Source of the DNA: Capsulimonadaceae bacterium
Lineage (GTDB): Bacteria; Armatimonadota; Armatimonadia; Armatimonadales; Capsulimonadaceae
DNA: 64,000 nucleotides
Assembly (NCBI GenBank): GCA_031292625.1
Contig: JARLGU010000007.1
Location: 1 to 64,000 of the forward strand
Direction: 5' to 3'
Shown: in pieces, positions 8,655 to 17,121 of the stretch
How positions within the stretch are numbered: the first letter of the stretch is position 1
Layout: every line of letters starts with the position of its first letter
Program-made: the position numbers and the translations under genes
The notes under the pieces: generated by a model
Seen by the model: only the letters and a program-made list of their open reading frames with translations
Told to the model about the DNA's origin: nothing
Databases searched by the model: none

Positions 8655-9841
8655 TCGAGTTCCCCCGAATCGTGTCCGCCTCGATGCGCCAGGCGGCCCG
8701 TCGCCTCGTGCAGCCGAGAGCGCACCGCTCTGACTTCAGCTTCCGCGGAGGGCGTAGGAGCCTTGATGACACCCTGCGCTTCCAGGTAGGCATCGAAGGC
8801 GGCATCCTTGTCGATGGCCGATTGCGTTTCCTCGATGTCCCATTCGGCCAACGTCCGAACTCCGCCCTGATGCGATGCGCCAAGAAGCATCATCCTGTCA
8901 GCGGCCTTCACAAGATAGACGACCGAACCGCTGCCAGGAAGAGACTGCGAGTTGAGCACTTCGAGAGTCCCGGCTCCCAGGGCGTTCGCCACAAGCGCGC
9001 CGGCCGCGGTCTCGTCGTGTCCGCCGAGGAAATTGGCGATGCTTTTCGCGGATCGCCCCTTGCTGGGCGTTTTGGGCAGGGGAGACGAAGCTTGGGCCTT
9101 TCGGAACCCTTCAATGAAACCGCGATAGCGCCGGAGCAGATTGACGACCAGGACGACGACGATCAAGCCAATTGCAAGCGCGCCAGCGGTTTTGATCGCC
9201 TGTGTGATCGGGTTTAATCCGCCAGCCTCGGCAGTAGAGGCCGGATGGCTTCCGTCTCGTGTCATTGCATCCAGCGTGTCAGCCGGCGCAGGCGCGGGCG
9301 GCGCGGCAACTGGCGCGGAGCGCTCGTGAATCGGCGAGGGCGCGGCGGCTACTGGCGCGGGGCGCTCGTGAACCGGCGAGGGCGCGGCGGCAACTGGCTC
9401 GGGCCGCTCGTGAACCGGCGAGGGCGCGGCGGCAACTGGCGCGGGCCGCTCGTGAACCGGCGAGGGCGCGGCGGCTACAGAGGCGACGGGCTTGACGGCA
9501 TGATGGCGAGGCTGCGTAATACGACGCCAAAGCGATCGCAGAGTCGGCGTATTCTGCGAGTGTGCCGCGTGAACTTGCACCGGCTTGGAAGCCGCGGTAG
9601 AAGCAGTTGTTACGGGAGCCGCAGGTTGGGAGCTCGTCTGTTTGGTTGGAACGGAGAACGCGACGAACGGCGCGGGGCTGCCCGGTTTACGGAGCGGCTC
9701 AAGAGTGGGCGGCGGCGTCGCGGCCTCGGATATTGTGCTTTTGCCGGATTGATTGTCCTCTTGCGCCGATCCCGAAGGCGGACCCGCCAGCAGCATTGAG
9801 GCAAGCAGGGCAGCGACAAGCAAGCGGCGCCTATCAACCAT
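8651..9841 (-). CDS. fliO: FliO-like flagellar export assembly protein with repeat linker
   Basis: About 396 residues from ATG 9841 (ATG 9847 also possible); the frame is open further upstream but overlaps fliN. N-terminal signal-like segment, a long low-complexity Pro/Ala region, one membrane segment ([14 protein letters not shown]) and a C-terminal domain with the FliO pattern ([25 protein letters not shown]). Within the linker, four tandem 42-bp units (about 9300-9475) encode [14 protein letters not shown]-type repeats. FliO helps assemble the FliP ring. Identity rests on position between fliN and fliP, topology and the C-terminal pattern. Confidence 0.8.
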   Translation of the reverse strand: MVDRRRLLVAALLASMLLAGPPSGSAQEDNQSGKSTISEAATPPPTLEPLRKPGSPAPFVAFSVPTKQTSSQPAAPVTTASTAASKPVQVHAAHSQNTPTLRSLWRRITQPRHHAVKPVASVAAAPSPVHERPAPVAAAPSPVHERPEPVAAAPSPVHERPAPVAAAPSPIHERSAPVAAPPAPAPADTLDAMTRDGSHPASTAEAGGLNPITQAIKTAGALAIGLIVVVLVVNLLRRYRGFIEGFRKAQASSPLPKTPSKGRSAKSIANFLGGHDETAAGALVANALGAGTLEVLNSQSLPGSGSVVYLVKAADRMMLLGASHQGGVRTLAEWDIEETQSAIDKDAAFDAYLEAQGVIKAPTPSAEAEVRAVRSRLHEATGRLAHRGGHDSGELE

Positions 9842-10367
9842 TTGCATTACGCTCCGCCTTAAAATGCTCGCTCCGATCGGCCGCGGTAATGATCTCGGTG
9901 ATGCGAACTCCAAAGTTGTCCTCGATAACAACGACTTCGCCTCGGGCGATCAGCAGTCCGTTCGCCAGCAAATCAACCGGTTCGCCGGCCATCTTCTCGA
10001 GTTCGATAATGGAACCGACGCCGAGTTCGAGGATATCGCGAATGAGCAGCTTGGTTCGTCCCAGTTCGACGGTAATTTCGAGCGGGATGTCCTGAACCCT
10101 ATCGAATCCGTCGATCGTGTCCTGACCGACATCGGGATCGTCAAACGAAACCAGGTTTAGCGGCGATTCGGCGGGGCGTGGGGCGTGGGGCGCCGGGGCC
10201 GCGGCAGCGACAGGCTGTTCTTGGCCTCCCGCGTCATCGACGAGCAAGCCCTGTCCAGCCTCTTCGGGTTCAGGCACTTCGGCCATGATCTGGGAGTCAT
10301 CGGCTTCGCCAAGCTCAGCGAGCAGGGCGTCCAGCGCTTCTTGGGATAATGTTTCGTCGTCACTCAT
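9834..10367 (-). CDS. fliN: Flagellar motor switch protein FliN
   Basis: 177 residues from ATG 10367 ([16 protein letters not shown]), chosen over an in-frame ATG at 10397 because the family begins with this Ser/Gln-rich helix. A Pro/Ala-rich spacer (about 45-80) leads to the SpoA domain (about 88-170) with the hallmark [29 protein letters not shown] and FGVRITEI stretches. FliN forms the lower C-ring of the rotor with FliM. It is preceded by fliM (97-bp gap) and overlaps the fliO start by 8 bp. Confidence 0.95.
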   Translation of the reverse strand: MSDDETLSQEALDALLAELGEADDSQIMAEVPEPEEAGQGLLVDDAGGQEQPVAAAAPAPHAPRPAESPLNLVSFDDPDVGQDTIDGFDRVQDIPLEITVELGRTKLLIRDILELGVGSIIELEKMAGEPVDLLANGLLIARGEVVVIEDNFGVRITEIITAADRSEHFKAERNANG

Positions 10368-10464
10368 AGTTGATATCCATCGGCCATTCCGGCCCATACG
10401 GAGCGTTCGCGCCGCATCCTCCTAATCGGGGATCACGCGGCCATTTCGTCGGACTGCAGTCAGC

Positions 10465-11634
10465 TCAGTTGCCATCCTTAAATGAAACCAGTTCTTGGAC
10501 GGGCGGCATTACCTCGTCCACCATCACCGCAAGCCGTCGTTTCCCGCGCAAACCGATGCGGCCCTTAAACTTGACATGATTTCCTATAATGATCTCCGCC
10601 GTACCCAGCGTCGTCTGTCCTTCGGCCGCTTCATGCTCGCGGCTCTTGGCGGTCGCCGTCAAAGGAAGCATTTGCCCCACCTTGAGATTGGCGAGTGTGT
10701 CGACAGTGACACGGGAGACGCCAAGTCGTGCGACGCACGGCACCCTCGCGGTTTCCCGCAGTCGCGCGGCCAGACGCGGTCCCATGTCCGCGGATACTTT
10801 CTTCACTTTGCTGGTAAACCAGTGCTGCGCGTTCAACTTTGCTAGAACCGGCTTGAGCAGCAAATAGGGGATGCAAAAGCTCATCGACCCCTGGTGTTCG
10901 CCAACTCGCAGCTCCATCAGAACCAACACGACGGTGTCGTTGTTGGGGACGATCTGGACGAACTGCGCACTCGTATCGAGACTGACAACCGCATATTGCA
11001 GACGAACCACGTTCTCCCATGCGGTCGTAAGATCGGTTAGCGCAACCCGGACGGTGTTTGTCGACAGAACCTTCTCGATATCCGTCAACGCTTTACGCGT
11101 CTTTATGTTACCCTCGCCCGAGCCGCCGAGAAGGCGTTCCAACATCACGAACAGGATGTCGAGGTCAATGTCGAACAGCATCTGACCGTTGAGCGGCGAG
11201 ACGTTCAGCACGTTCACGAGCGACGACGTGAGCGATTTGATATATTCCTCATAGGCGATCTGTTCAACCGAAATGAGATCAACCTGAACCTGCGAACGCA
11301 GGTAGCCCGAAATCGAGGAGCTGAACATGCGCGCAAAGGATTCATGGATCATCTGTATCGTGCGCAGCTGATCCTTGGAAAGCTTGTCCGGTCTGCGGAA
11401 ATCGTAGGATTCGTACGTAAATGCTGATGGCCGGCGCCCTTGCGTTGCTTTTCGCCGATCGATCGACGAGATGATTTTACCGGCGGTTGAACCGACGCGC
11501 GGAAGGTTGACCGGATGCACCTGCCGGTTAATCTTCTTTGGCGCAGGAGCCGAAGGCTCGACAAGGCCGCTGTGCTCGTGCGTAATGTCTACGAGCAGTG
11601 CTTCTATTTCCGCTTGAGAGAGGACTTTACTCAT
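10465..11634 (-). CDS. fliM: Flagellar motor switch protein FliM
   Basis: 389 residues, slightly longer than the usual 330 or so because of a Pro/Lys spacer after the N-terminus. It starts MSKVLSQAEIEALL, the CheY-phosphate-binding helix of FliM. The middle CheC-like domain contains RTIQMIHESFARMFSSSISGYLR type sequence, and the C-terminal SpoA domain follows. FliM links chemotaxis signalling to the rotor. It is the first gene of this flagellar run; upstream on the minus strand no strong ribosome site is visible. Confidence 0.95.
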   Translation of the reverse strand: MSKVLSQAEIEALLVDITHEHSGLVEPSAPAPKKINRQVHPVNLPRVGSTAGKIISSIDRRKATQGRRPSAFTYESYDFRRPDKLSKDQLRTIQMIHESFARMFSSSISGYLRSQVQVDLISVEQIAYEEYIKSLTSSLVNVLNVSPLNGQMLFDIDLDILFVMLERLLGGSGEGNIKTRKALTDIEKVLSTNTVRVALTDLTTAWENVVRLQYAVVSLDTSAQFVQIVPNNDTVVLVLMELRVGEHQGSMSFCIPYLLLKPVLAKLNAQHWFTSKVKKVSADMGPRLAARLRETARVPCVARLGVSRVTVDTLANLKVGQMLPLTATAKSREHEAAEGQTTLGTAEIIIGNHVKFKGRIGLRGKRRLAVMVDEVMPPVQELVSFKDGN

Positions 11635-12348
11635 CGAAAATTCAACCGAATACTAGATAAGAGCCGCTTCAATCGGCAAGACGTGTCTTCGGTATTATTA
11701 CATAGACGTTTCGATTGTTTCCATCAAAAGATTGGCGATTCGCGTTGCTCGTGCGAAGCCCGATCTTCGAGAGCGCCACAAGGCCGCCGGCTGCGAGGTA
11801 AACGCGGACCGGAACATTCGGACGCAAGGCGGAAACAAGGCGATGCGCCGCCGTTGACAATACCGCGATCGACGCTTACAATATCGCCATAAAGAATCGT
11901 TTAGTCTCAATCGCCCTCGGTCGATATGCCGTTCTTTGCCCTCGCCGGTTATGGCGGCGTCTTTGCCGGTAATTTGAAATCCGAACTTCCGGCAGCGCCC
12001 GCGGCCAGGTAGGCATAGGCTGAGCCGGGACAGTGCGTGAACCTTCTCATGAAGTCGCTCGCGGCGGCGAGCATCGAAATATATGCGCAGTCGAGCAAGT
12101 ATAATGAACTGGGGTCGCCTTTGCCCAGCCTCGTCTCGATGAACGTAATGCGCTGTTCGTGTTCGGAAGCGGATCGGCATCGCGGTCAACCGGTCGCGTG
12201 AATTCTTTCACGGTCTCGATGTGAAAGAGTGACCGGGTGCAACGATGCATCTCGAATAGAATAATGCAGACAGGCTAGAGGTGTGCGTTCCTGACTGCCG
12301 TGGAGCCCGGCGACTTGTGCAGAGTCTGGCATCTGGAGAATACGTCCC
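11635..12348. other. Poorly coding region between fliM and the caspase cluster
   Basis: No intact gene is convincing here. The 163-residue minus-strand frame (11698-12189) is Arg-rich and looks like a shadow. A better-looking minus-strand frame ends at 11949 but lacks a start (listed separately). On the minus strand TTGCCG and TAGTAT about 18 bp apart lie upstream of fliM and could be its promoter; this is weak. Confidence 0.4.
11949..12250 (-). pseudogene. Possible broken short CDS, unknown
   Basis: Two overlapping minus-strand frames join into plausible protein: one gives HIETVKEFTRPVDRDADP (from ATG 12250), and after a shift near 12160-12175 another gives FIETRLGKGDPSSLYLLDC followed by an Ala-rich helix and a stop at 11949-11951. 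Codon choice in the second part resembles genes nearby, but its own frame has no start before an internal ATG. I recognise no family. Confidence 0.25.
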
Positions 12349-12579
12349 ATGTTGACGCGCTTACCCGGTTTCGTGTTCCTGGCCGCAGCCCTTATCCTCT
12401 TCGCCGCCGTCTCGCCGGCGGCCCTCGCGCAGGCGTCAAGCCGCACGATTGTCCTGACCAGCGCTGCATCGCCGGTGACCGGCAAATACCGCCTTGCACT
12501 CGTGATCGGCAACAGCCGTTACGACGGTGCGAATGAGTTGGTCAATCCCGGAAGCGCTCGCCCTCCCGCTTCGCCGTGA
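12349..12579 (+). pseudogene. Truncated secreted caspase-like gene
   Basis: A 76-residue frame with a good ribosome site (GGAG 8-9 nt upstream) and an intact signal peptide (to about ALAQA). It then reads RLALVIGNSRYDGANELVNPG, which is the first strand of the C14 caspase fold. The frame ends after ten unrelated residues. The His and Cys blocks are missing in all frames before the next gene. It is a remnant of another caspase gene directly upstream of the papain-caspase operon, or a short secreted peptide derived from one. Confidence 0.7.
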
Positions 12580-12691
12580 AGAACTTTACAGCGCGCGTAT
12601 GCACTCTTGTACTCTATATCCTGCAAGACCCGCGTACAATACTGATGTGTTCCGGCCCTTCGGATGGAATACAGTTGCAAAGGATGGAGCT

Positions 12692-13666
12692 ATGAAACAG
12701 TCAATGAAGCTAGTCTCGGTTTGGGCCGTTGTTCTTGCCGCCGCTTTCGTCGCCATGCCGGCGCAAGCCGATCCGCCGGGCGGGACGCACGCACATGGGC
12801 TAGGACTGACGTTCACTCCCAAGGAAGCCTTCGCAAAATATCCGAAGCTTCTCGTCAGCCGGGGCCTCGATTCCGACCGGCCTACCCGCCTGGTCTTGAC
12901 CGACTATCTGCCGAATGTGGTCGATCAGGGCGATACGGGCTCGTGCGTCGGCTGGAGCACGGCGTACTATTTCTACTCTTACACGGTCGCGCAGAACTAC
13001 GGATTGTCGCCGGCGCAGGTCAATTCGCCTCAGTTCCAGTTCAGCCCGAACTTCATCTGGGACCAATATAACAGCGGCGATGCGCAAAAGGGCATGCACA
13101 TTTACGAAGCGATGGATGTTCTTTCCAAGCAGGGCTGCTGCACGTTCCAGGAGATCCCCTGGGATCCAACCGGCAAGGCGCCGGTCGTCGACGCCGCAAA
13201 GACCCGCGCGCTCAAATACAAGGCCCGCCGGACGACCAGCCTGTTTGAAGGCGCGCCCAGCGATCCCGCGGATCCGGAAAAGCTCAAAACCGTCATTGCG
13301 GAAACCCATAGGCCGATCGTGCTTGGGATCGAGCTCTACAATGACTTTTACGAAGTTCCCCACGATACCGATTTCGTCTACTCGCCCGCCGCGAACGCGA
13401 TCCACATCGGTGCGCACGCCATTTGCATCATTGGTTACGACGATGCAAAACACGCGTTTCGCATGGTCAATTCGTGGGGCACGTACTGGGGCGACAACGG
13501 GTTCCTGTGGCTCTCCGAGGACTACGTGAAAAGGGACGCCAAGGAAGGCTGGACCCAGGATCCAGGCGGTCCGAAATCCCGCGATGCCTCGTCGGGCGTC
13601 GAGAAGCTGATCAAGTTCAAACATCTTTCGATACAGCCTGCCCGCCAAACCGCGACGGCGCGCTAG
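12692..13666 (+). CDS. Secreted papain-like (C1A) cysteine protease
   Basis: 324 residues from ATG 12692, preceded by AAGGA 7 nt upstream; a longer in-frame extension to 12527 has no such site. Signal peptide MKQSMKLVSVWAVVLAAAFVAMPAQA. The papain triad is complete: Gln79/Cys85 in QGDTGSCVGWS, His242 in IGAHAICIIGYDD, Asn260 in MVNSWGTYWGDNGFLWL. There is no long inhibitory propeptide, so activity may be controlled otherwise. It is the first gene of an operon with a secreted caspase (44-bp gap) and a DUF4384-like protein, pairing two cysteine protease families outside the cytoplasm. Confidence 0.92.
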   Translation: MKQSMKLVSVWAVVLAAAFVAMPAQADPPGGTHAHGLGLTFTPKEAFAKYPKLLVSRGLDSDRPTRLVLTDYLPNVVDQGDTGSCVGWSTAYYFYSYTVAQNYGLSPAQVNSPQFQFSPNFIWDQYNSGDAQKGMHIYEAMDVLSKQGCCTFQEIPWDPTGKAPVVDAAKTRALKYKARRTTSLFEGAPSDPADPEKLKTVIAETHRPIVLGIELYNDFYEVPHDTDFVYSPAANAIHIGAHAICIIGYDDAKHAFRMVNSWGTYWGDNGFLWLSEDYVKRDAKEGWTQDPGGPKSRDASSGVEKLIKFKHLSIQPARQTATAR

Positions 13667-13710
13667 GCCTTATCCCACGAGACGATTCTCGGGAACCCAG
13701 GAGAATGATC

Positions 13711-15078
13711 ATGAAAACATGCCGACACTATGCTTTTGCCGCCTCGCTCGCAATCTGCCTGACCAGCGCCGCGGCCAACGCGGATAAGGCATTGATCGTC
13801 GGGGTCAACCATTACCCGAACCTGCCTGTAGCCGCACAGCTCGATGGATCCGTCAACGACGCGAACTTGATGGCGAGCAAACTGAAGGCGGACAACTTCG
13901 ATGTATTGGTGCTCACCGATGCCGTTGCGACCAAGCAGGGAATTCTAAACGCCCTGCAGACCACAACCACGGTGATTAAACCGGAGGAGCGCTTCGTCTT
14001 CTACTTTGCCGGTCACGGCGCAAAGTTGCCGGACGGCAGCGGCGTACTCCTCGCATCGGATGCGTCTTCGGCGGATAAGTCCAACTACATTACCAAAGAT
14101 GAACTCGCCGGTGCGGTGGCCGCGATCAATGCGAAAGCGAAGACCGTCGTCCTCGACTCGTGCTTCTCAGGGGCAATGACGCGCGGCATTACCAAAGGCC
14201 GCCACCCTAAGGCGCGCTTCTACAACTTCTTTGGACTGCAAACGAAAAGAATCGTGCTGGCGGCCGCAAGCCACCAGGACAACCCTTCGCCGATCTCGGC
14301 TGGAAACGGCAAAGTCTGCTTTTTCGCGGCTTGCACGGACTCGCAGCGGGCCTATGAAGACGAGTTCGACGGCAAGGTTCACGGCGTATTTACGCATTAC
14401 CTGGTCAACCGCCTGAAGACGGACCCGGAACTCTGGTCGTCCGTGCAATCCGACGTTACCGCCGGGGTTACCGTGGAAACGGAACAAAACCAGAGCCCCG
14501 TGCTATCCGCGGAGTTCGCGGATGTACCGGTCTTTGATGGCAAGGGCGTGCCGAACTCCGCTCCCGTGCCGGAACGTCGTAAAGAGCAGTCGATCTGGCA
14601 GACGTTCAACGAAGACCACGCAAAGCAATCGATGCTTTCGTTGGACATCACGCCGGATTTCGAGACGCCGTTGCTCTCGAGCATCGCCGTTGGGCAGAAG
14701 TTCCACCTGCAGGTGACGACCGGGCGCACGACCGGCTATCTCGTCGTGATCGAACTCGACACGGACGGGGCGCTCAATCTCATTTCTCCGATGAGCGGCA
14801 ACGTGGAGGATGCCATGATGTCGCAAAACGGCAAGCTGATTTTCCCTTCCGATCCGAGCCAGACGTTCTCGGTCAACAAGGTGGGCAGCGAGCGCGTCCG
14901 CGCGATCTTGTTCAACAGCAAGGCCGACGCCCAAGCTCTGTTGCATGAGTTCCAAAACGGAACGATCGACTCCGTCTCGTCAGCGAAGCATCGCAGCATT
15001 TTCATGACAAGCGCTGATGTCGTCCCGTTCTACACGGCAAGCGCCGGCTTCGAGGTCGTTGCCGAGCTTCCGAAATAG
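13711..15078 (+). CDS. Secreted caspase (C14) with C-terminal DUF4384-like domain
   Basis: 455 residues from ATG 13711 (GGAG 7 nt upstream; ATG 13705 is too close to the site). Signal peptide to about ANA. Caspase fold from ALIVGVNHYP (about residue 27) with His102 in FAGHG and Cys151 in LDSCFSGAMTRG. The C-terminal part (about 305-410) fits DUF4384: HLQVTTGRTTGYLVVIELD, then dG.l.LisP and a strand with FPSDPSQTF. DUF4384 is known from other secreted caspase and kinase proteins. It lies between the papain-like gene and a second DUF4384-like gene (12-bp gap), clearly one operon. Confidence 0.9.
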   Translation: MKTCRHYAFAASLAICLTSAAANADKALIVGVNHYPNLPVAAQLDGSVNDANLMASKLKADNFDVLVLTDAVATKQGILNALQTTTTVIKPEERFVFYFAGHGAKLPDGSGVLLASDASSADKSNYITKDELAGAVAAINAKAKTVVLDSCFSGAMTRGITKGRHPKARFYNFFGLQTKRIVLAAASHQDNPSPISAGNGKVCFFAACTDSQRAYEDEFDGKVHGVFTHYLVNRLKTDPELWSSVQSDVTAGVTVETEQNQSPVLSAEFADVPVFDGKGVPNSAPVPERRKEQSIWQTFNEDHAKQSMLSLDITPDFETPLLSSIAVGQKFHLQVTTGRTTGYLVVIELDTDGALNLISPMSGNVEDAMMSQNGKLIFPSDPSQTFSVNKVGSERVRAILFNSKADAQALLHEFQNGTIDSVSSAKHRSIFMTSADVVPFYTASAGFEVVAELPK

Positions 15079-15090
15079 CAGGAGAAACTA

Positions 15091-16257
15091 ATGGCACGCT
15101 TCCAGCTCATGCTCGCCTTGACCCTGATGACCGCCGTCTGGTCAGTCGTACCGGCAGACGCAAGCGTGATCACTTCGTCGGTGAACGACGGCGCTTCGCC
15201 GATAATCTTGAAGATCGCCAATTTCAAGGACAGTGGAGGCTTGACCGGGACGCCATCCGCGGACCCGGTCAATCTCCAGCTTACGCGCGGCCTCGCAAAG
15301 TACATTCAGCGGGGACTGCCGAAAAATGCGCAGGTCGTGATTGCGGGCGCAAAGGATGCGCGCAAGGATCTCGACATTGTGGGCGCGGCCTACGACCTGG
15401 AGGGCGATGTCTCCCATGTGGCGTCGCCGTTGCGCGGCGGCGGTCCGTACCTTGTGGTTCTACGCCTTTTCAAAGAGGGCGCGCAGAGGGATCTTCTCGG
15501 GCAATGGGCCGGCGTGGCGCGCACGTATTTGGATCTGACAACCAACGTCGTTCGCGACAAACGCGTCGCTCCCGAGGGGCTCGTTGGCGGTTTGGGCAAC
15601 TGCGTCCTCATGGCTGTCACGGGCACGCCAGTCAACGTGCAGTCCACTGAGTTCGCGTTGGCGATGGAAAAAGCGATGGCCCCGGATTTGATTGCTGCCG
15701 ACATCGTCCCAGAGGCCACATCGCAGGTTACCCCCGATCCGACCACGCTGCGCAGCGGCGACCGCTACCGCGTCAAGATCAGTTCGAGGGAACACGGAAA
15801 CGTTTACCTGGTCGGCATCGACGCGAGCGGCAACCCGAGCGCGGTGGACATCGAGTATCCGGGAAATGAGATTCAGGTAGATGCGGATCATCCTGCCTTG
15901 CTTCCAGTCGAACCGGCCATACAGACCGGGAGCGTGCTCGTCCCGACGGACCGGCGCCTGGTCGTGCTGATCCGGCGAACACCTGCGCCAAGCGTTCCGG
16001 CCGTGCAGAAGATGTCGTTCGTCGTAGCCAATCCGCAGCCACAGCCGCAACAGAGCGACGATTCCGACCGGCCATCCACGCGGCCCGCAGTGGAGATTCT
16101 CGACTGCGGCGTCGCGGCAATTCCCTCGTCGACGCAGACGCGCGATGCCGATGTAGAGCGCATCCTCAAAATGGTTGCAACCGATCCTGCCGGAACGTGG
16201 ATTGGGAAAGAGATTGCCGTCCATATCCTTCCCGCCGTCGCAACGCCCAGCAACTAG
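15091..16257 (+). CDS. Secreted protein with DUF4384-like domain
   Basis: 388 residues, ribosome site AGGAG 7 nt before ATG, signal peptide ending ADA. The N-terminal part (about 35-200) resembles curli CsgG-like or Pal-associated periplasmic folds in composition (FKDSGG...LTRGLAKYIQRGL), but I cannot assign it. About 220-330 matches the DUF4384 pattern (GDRYRVKISSREHGNVYLVGID, later VPTDRRLVVLI). No protease motif. As third gene of the papain-caspase operon it may be a binding partner through a shared domain type (inference). Confidence 0.7.
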   Translation: MARFQLMLALTLMTAVWSVVPADASVITSSVNDGASPIILKIANFKDSGGLTGTPSADPVNLQLTRGLAKYIQRGLPKNAQVVIAGAKDARKDLDIVGAAYDLEGDVSHVASPLRGGGPYLVVLRLFKEGAQRDLLGQWAGVARTYLDLTTNVVRDKRVAPEGLVGGLGNCVLMAVTGTPVNVQSTEFALAMEKAMAPDLIAADIVPEATSQVTPDPTTLRSGDRYRVKISSREHGNVYLVGIDASGNPSAVDIEYPGNEIQVDADHPALLPVEPAIQTGSVLVPTDRRLVVLIRRTPAPSVPAVQKMSFVVANPQPQPQQSDDSDRPSTRPAVEILDCGVAAIPSSTQTRDADVERILKMVATDPAGTWIGKEIAVHILPAVATPSN

Positions 16258-16331
16258 CTTTCGGCTGCCCCCGATCGAGCCGTCAAATGCCTGCGCGACG
16301 GCTAGTTCACTGGCTGAATGCCAGTAAAACT

Positions 16332-16371
16332 CCGCAATTGTGCAATTTTCGCGAGCGACGCACAATTGCGG
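16332..16371. promoter_or_regulatory. 12-bp inverted repeat upstream of the crp-like gene
   Basis: Perfect arms CCGCAATTGTGC (16332-16343) and GCACAATTGCGG (16360-16371) with a 16-nt spacer, ending 24 nt before the ATG. No T-run follows, so an operator (perhaps autoregulatory) or mRNA stem upstream of the start is more likely than a terminator. Confidence 0.55.
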
Positions 16372-16383
16372 GGGCTTCTACGC

Positions 16384-16389
16384 CATAAT
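16384..16389 (+). promoter_or_regulatory. -10 box of a probable leaderless promoter (crp-like gene)
   Basis: CATAAT lies exactly 6 nt upstream of ATG 16396 with no Shine-Dalgarno sequence between them; transcription would begin at or near the start codon. Confidence 0.45.
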
Positions 16390-16395
16390 CCAGGT

Positions 16396-17106
16396 ATGGA
16401 ACCCTATGCACACCTGAGATCCGTCCCCCTTTTCGCAGGTTTGCCCGACAGCGATATCGTCGCGCTCGCCGCTCAGACTCGGCGTCGGGTGTATCGCGCC
16501 AAGCAGCAGATCCTGTGGCGAGGCGAACCGGGAGAGACGCTGTACGTTATCGCGAATGGCCGCGTAAAGATTCACAGCGCGACCGAAAACGGCACGGAAG
16601 TGACTCTGGCGGTGCTTGGTCCAGCAGGCTATTTCGGCGAGCTGAGCGTCCTCGACAATAGTCCCCGAAGCGCGGATGTGACGGCGTTGGTTGAGACGGA
16701 ATGCACGGTGCTTGACGGCGCGGCGCTGCACGAGACGATCCTCCAACATAGCGACATTGGATGGCGCTTGCTCCAACATCTAGCGACCCTCGTCCGCGCG
16801 CAAAATGCCAATATCGAATCCCTGGCGTCGCGGGACGTCGCGGGGCGGGTTGCCAAACTTCTCCTGCAGCTTTCGGAACAACATGGCGAGCCCTGGACGG
16901 AACTCGGAGTGCGCAGCCCGGCGCGCCAAGGCATACGAATTGCGGTTCCGTTGACGAAGATCGATATCGCAACATTCGTCGGCGCGACGCGCGAGCATGT
17001 GACGAATATTATGGGCGGCTTCACCCGGTCAGGATCGATTATGGCCGATCCCGACACCGGCCACATTGTCGTTCTTAAGCGCGATAATCTGGCGCGACGT
17101 GCTTGA
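16396..17106 (+). CDS. CRP/FNR-family transcriptional regulator
   Basis: 236 residues from ATG 16396 (an upstream in-frame ATG at 16318 lies before the inverted repeat and is unlikely). Cyclic-nucleotide-binding beta-roll (about 10-125) with GETLYVIANGRVKI and the phosphate-binding-cassette-like FGELSVLDNSPRSADVTA. A C-terminal winged helix (about 150-236) has the recognition helix GATREHVTNIMGGF. No FNR-type N-terminal cysteine cluster, so a nucleotide ligand is more likely than an Fe-S cluster. The next gene, a histidine kinase, starts 15 bp downstream. The inverted repeat in front is a candidate site for autoregulation. Confidence 0.9.
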   Translation: MEPYAHLRSVPLFAGLPDSDIVALAAQTRRRVYRAKQQILWRGEPGETLYVIANGRVKIHSATENGTEVTLAVLGPAGYFGELSVLDNSPRSADVTALVETECTVLDGAALHETILQHSDIGWRLLQHLATLVRAQNANIESLASRDVAGRVAKLLLQLSEQHGEPWTELGVRSPARQGIRIAVPLTKIDIATFVGATREHVTNIMGGFTRSGSIMADPDTGHIVVLKRDNLARRA

Positions 17107-17121
17107 AAGGGAATGGTTTCC

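Noticed and set aside
11698-12189. 163-codon minus-strand ORF upstream of fliM
   Set aside because: Very Arg-rich with no domain; a neighbouring frame looks more like protein. Treated as a shadow.
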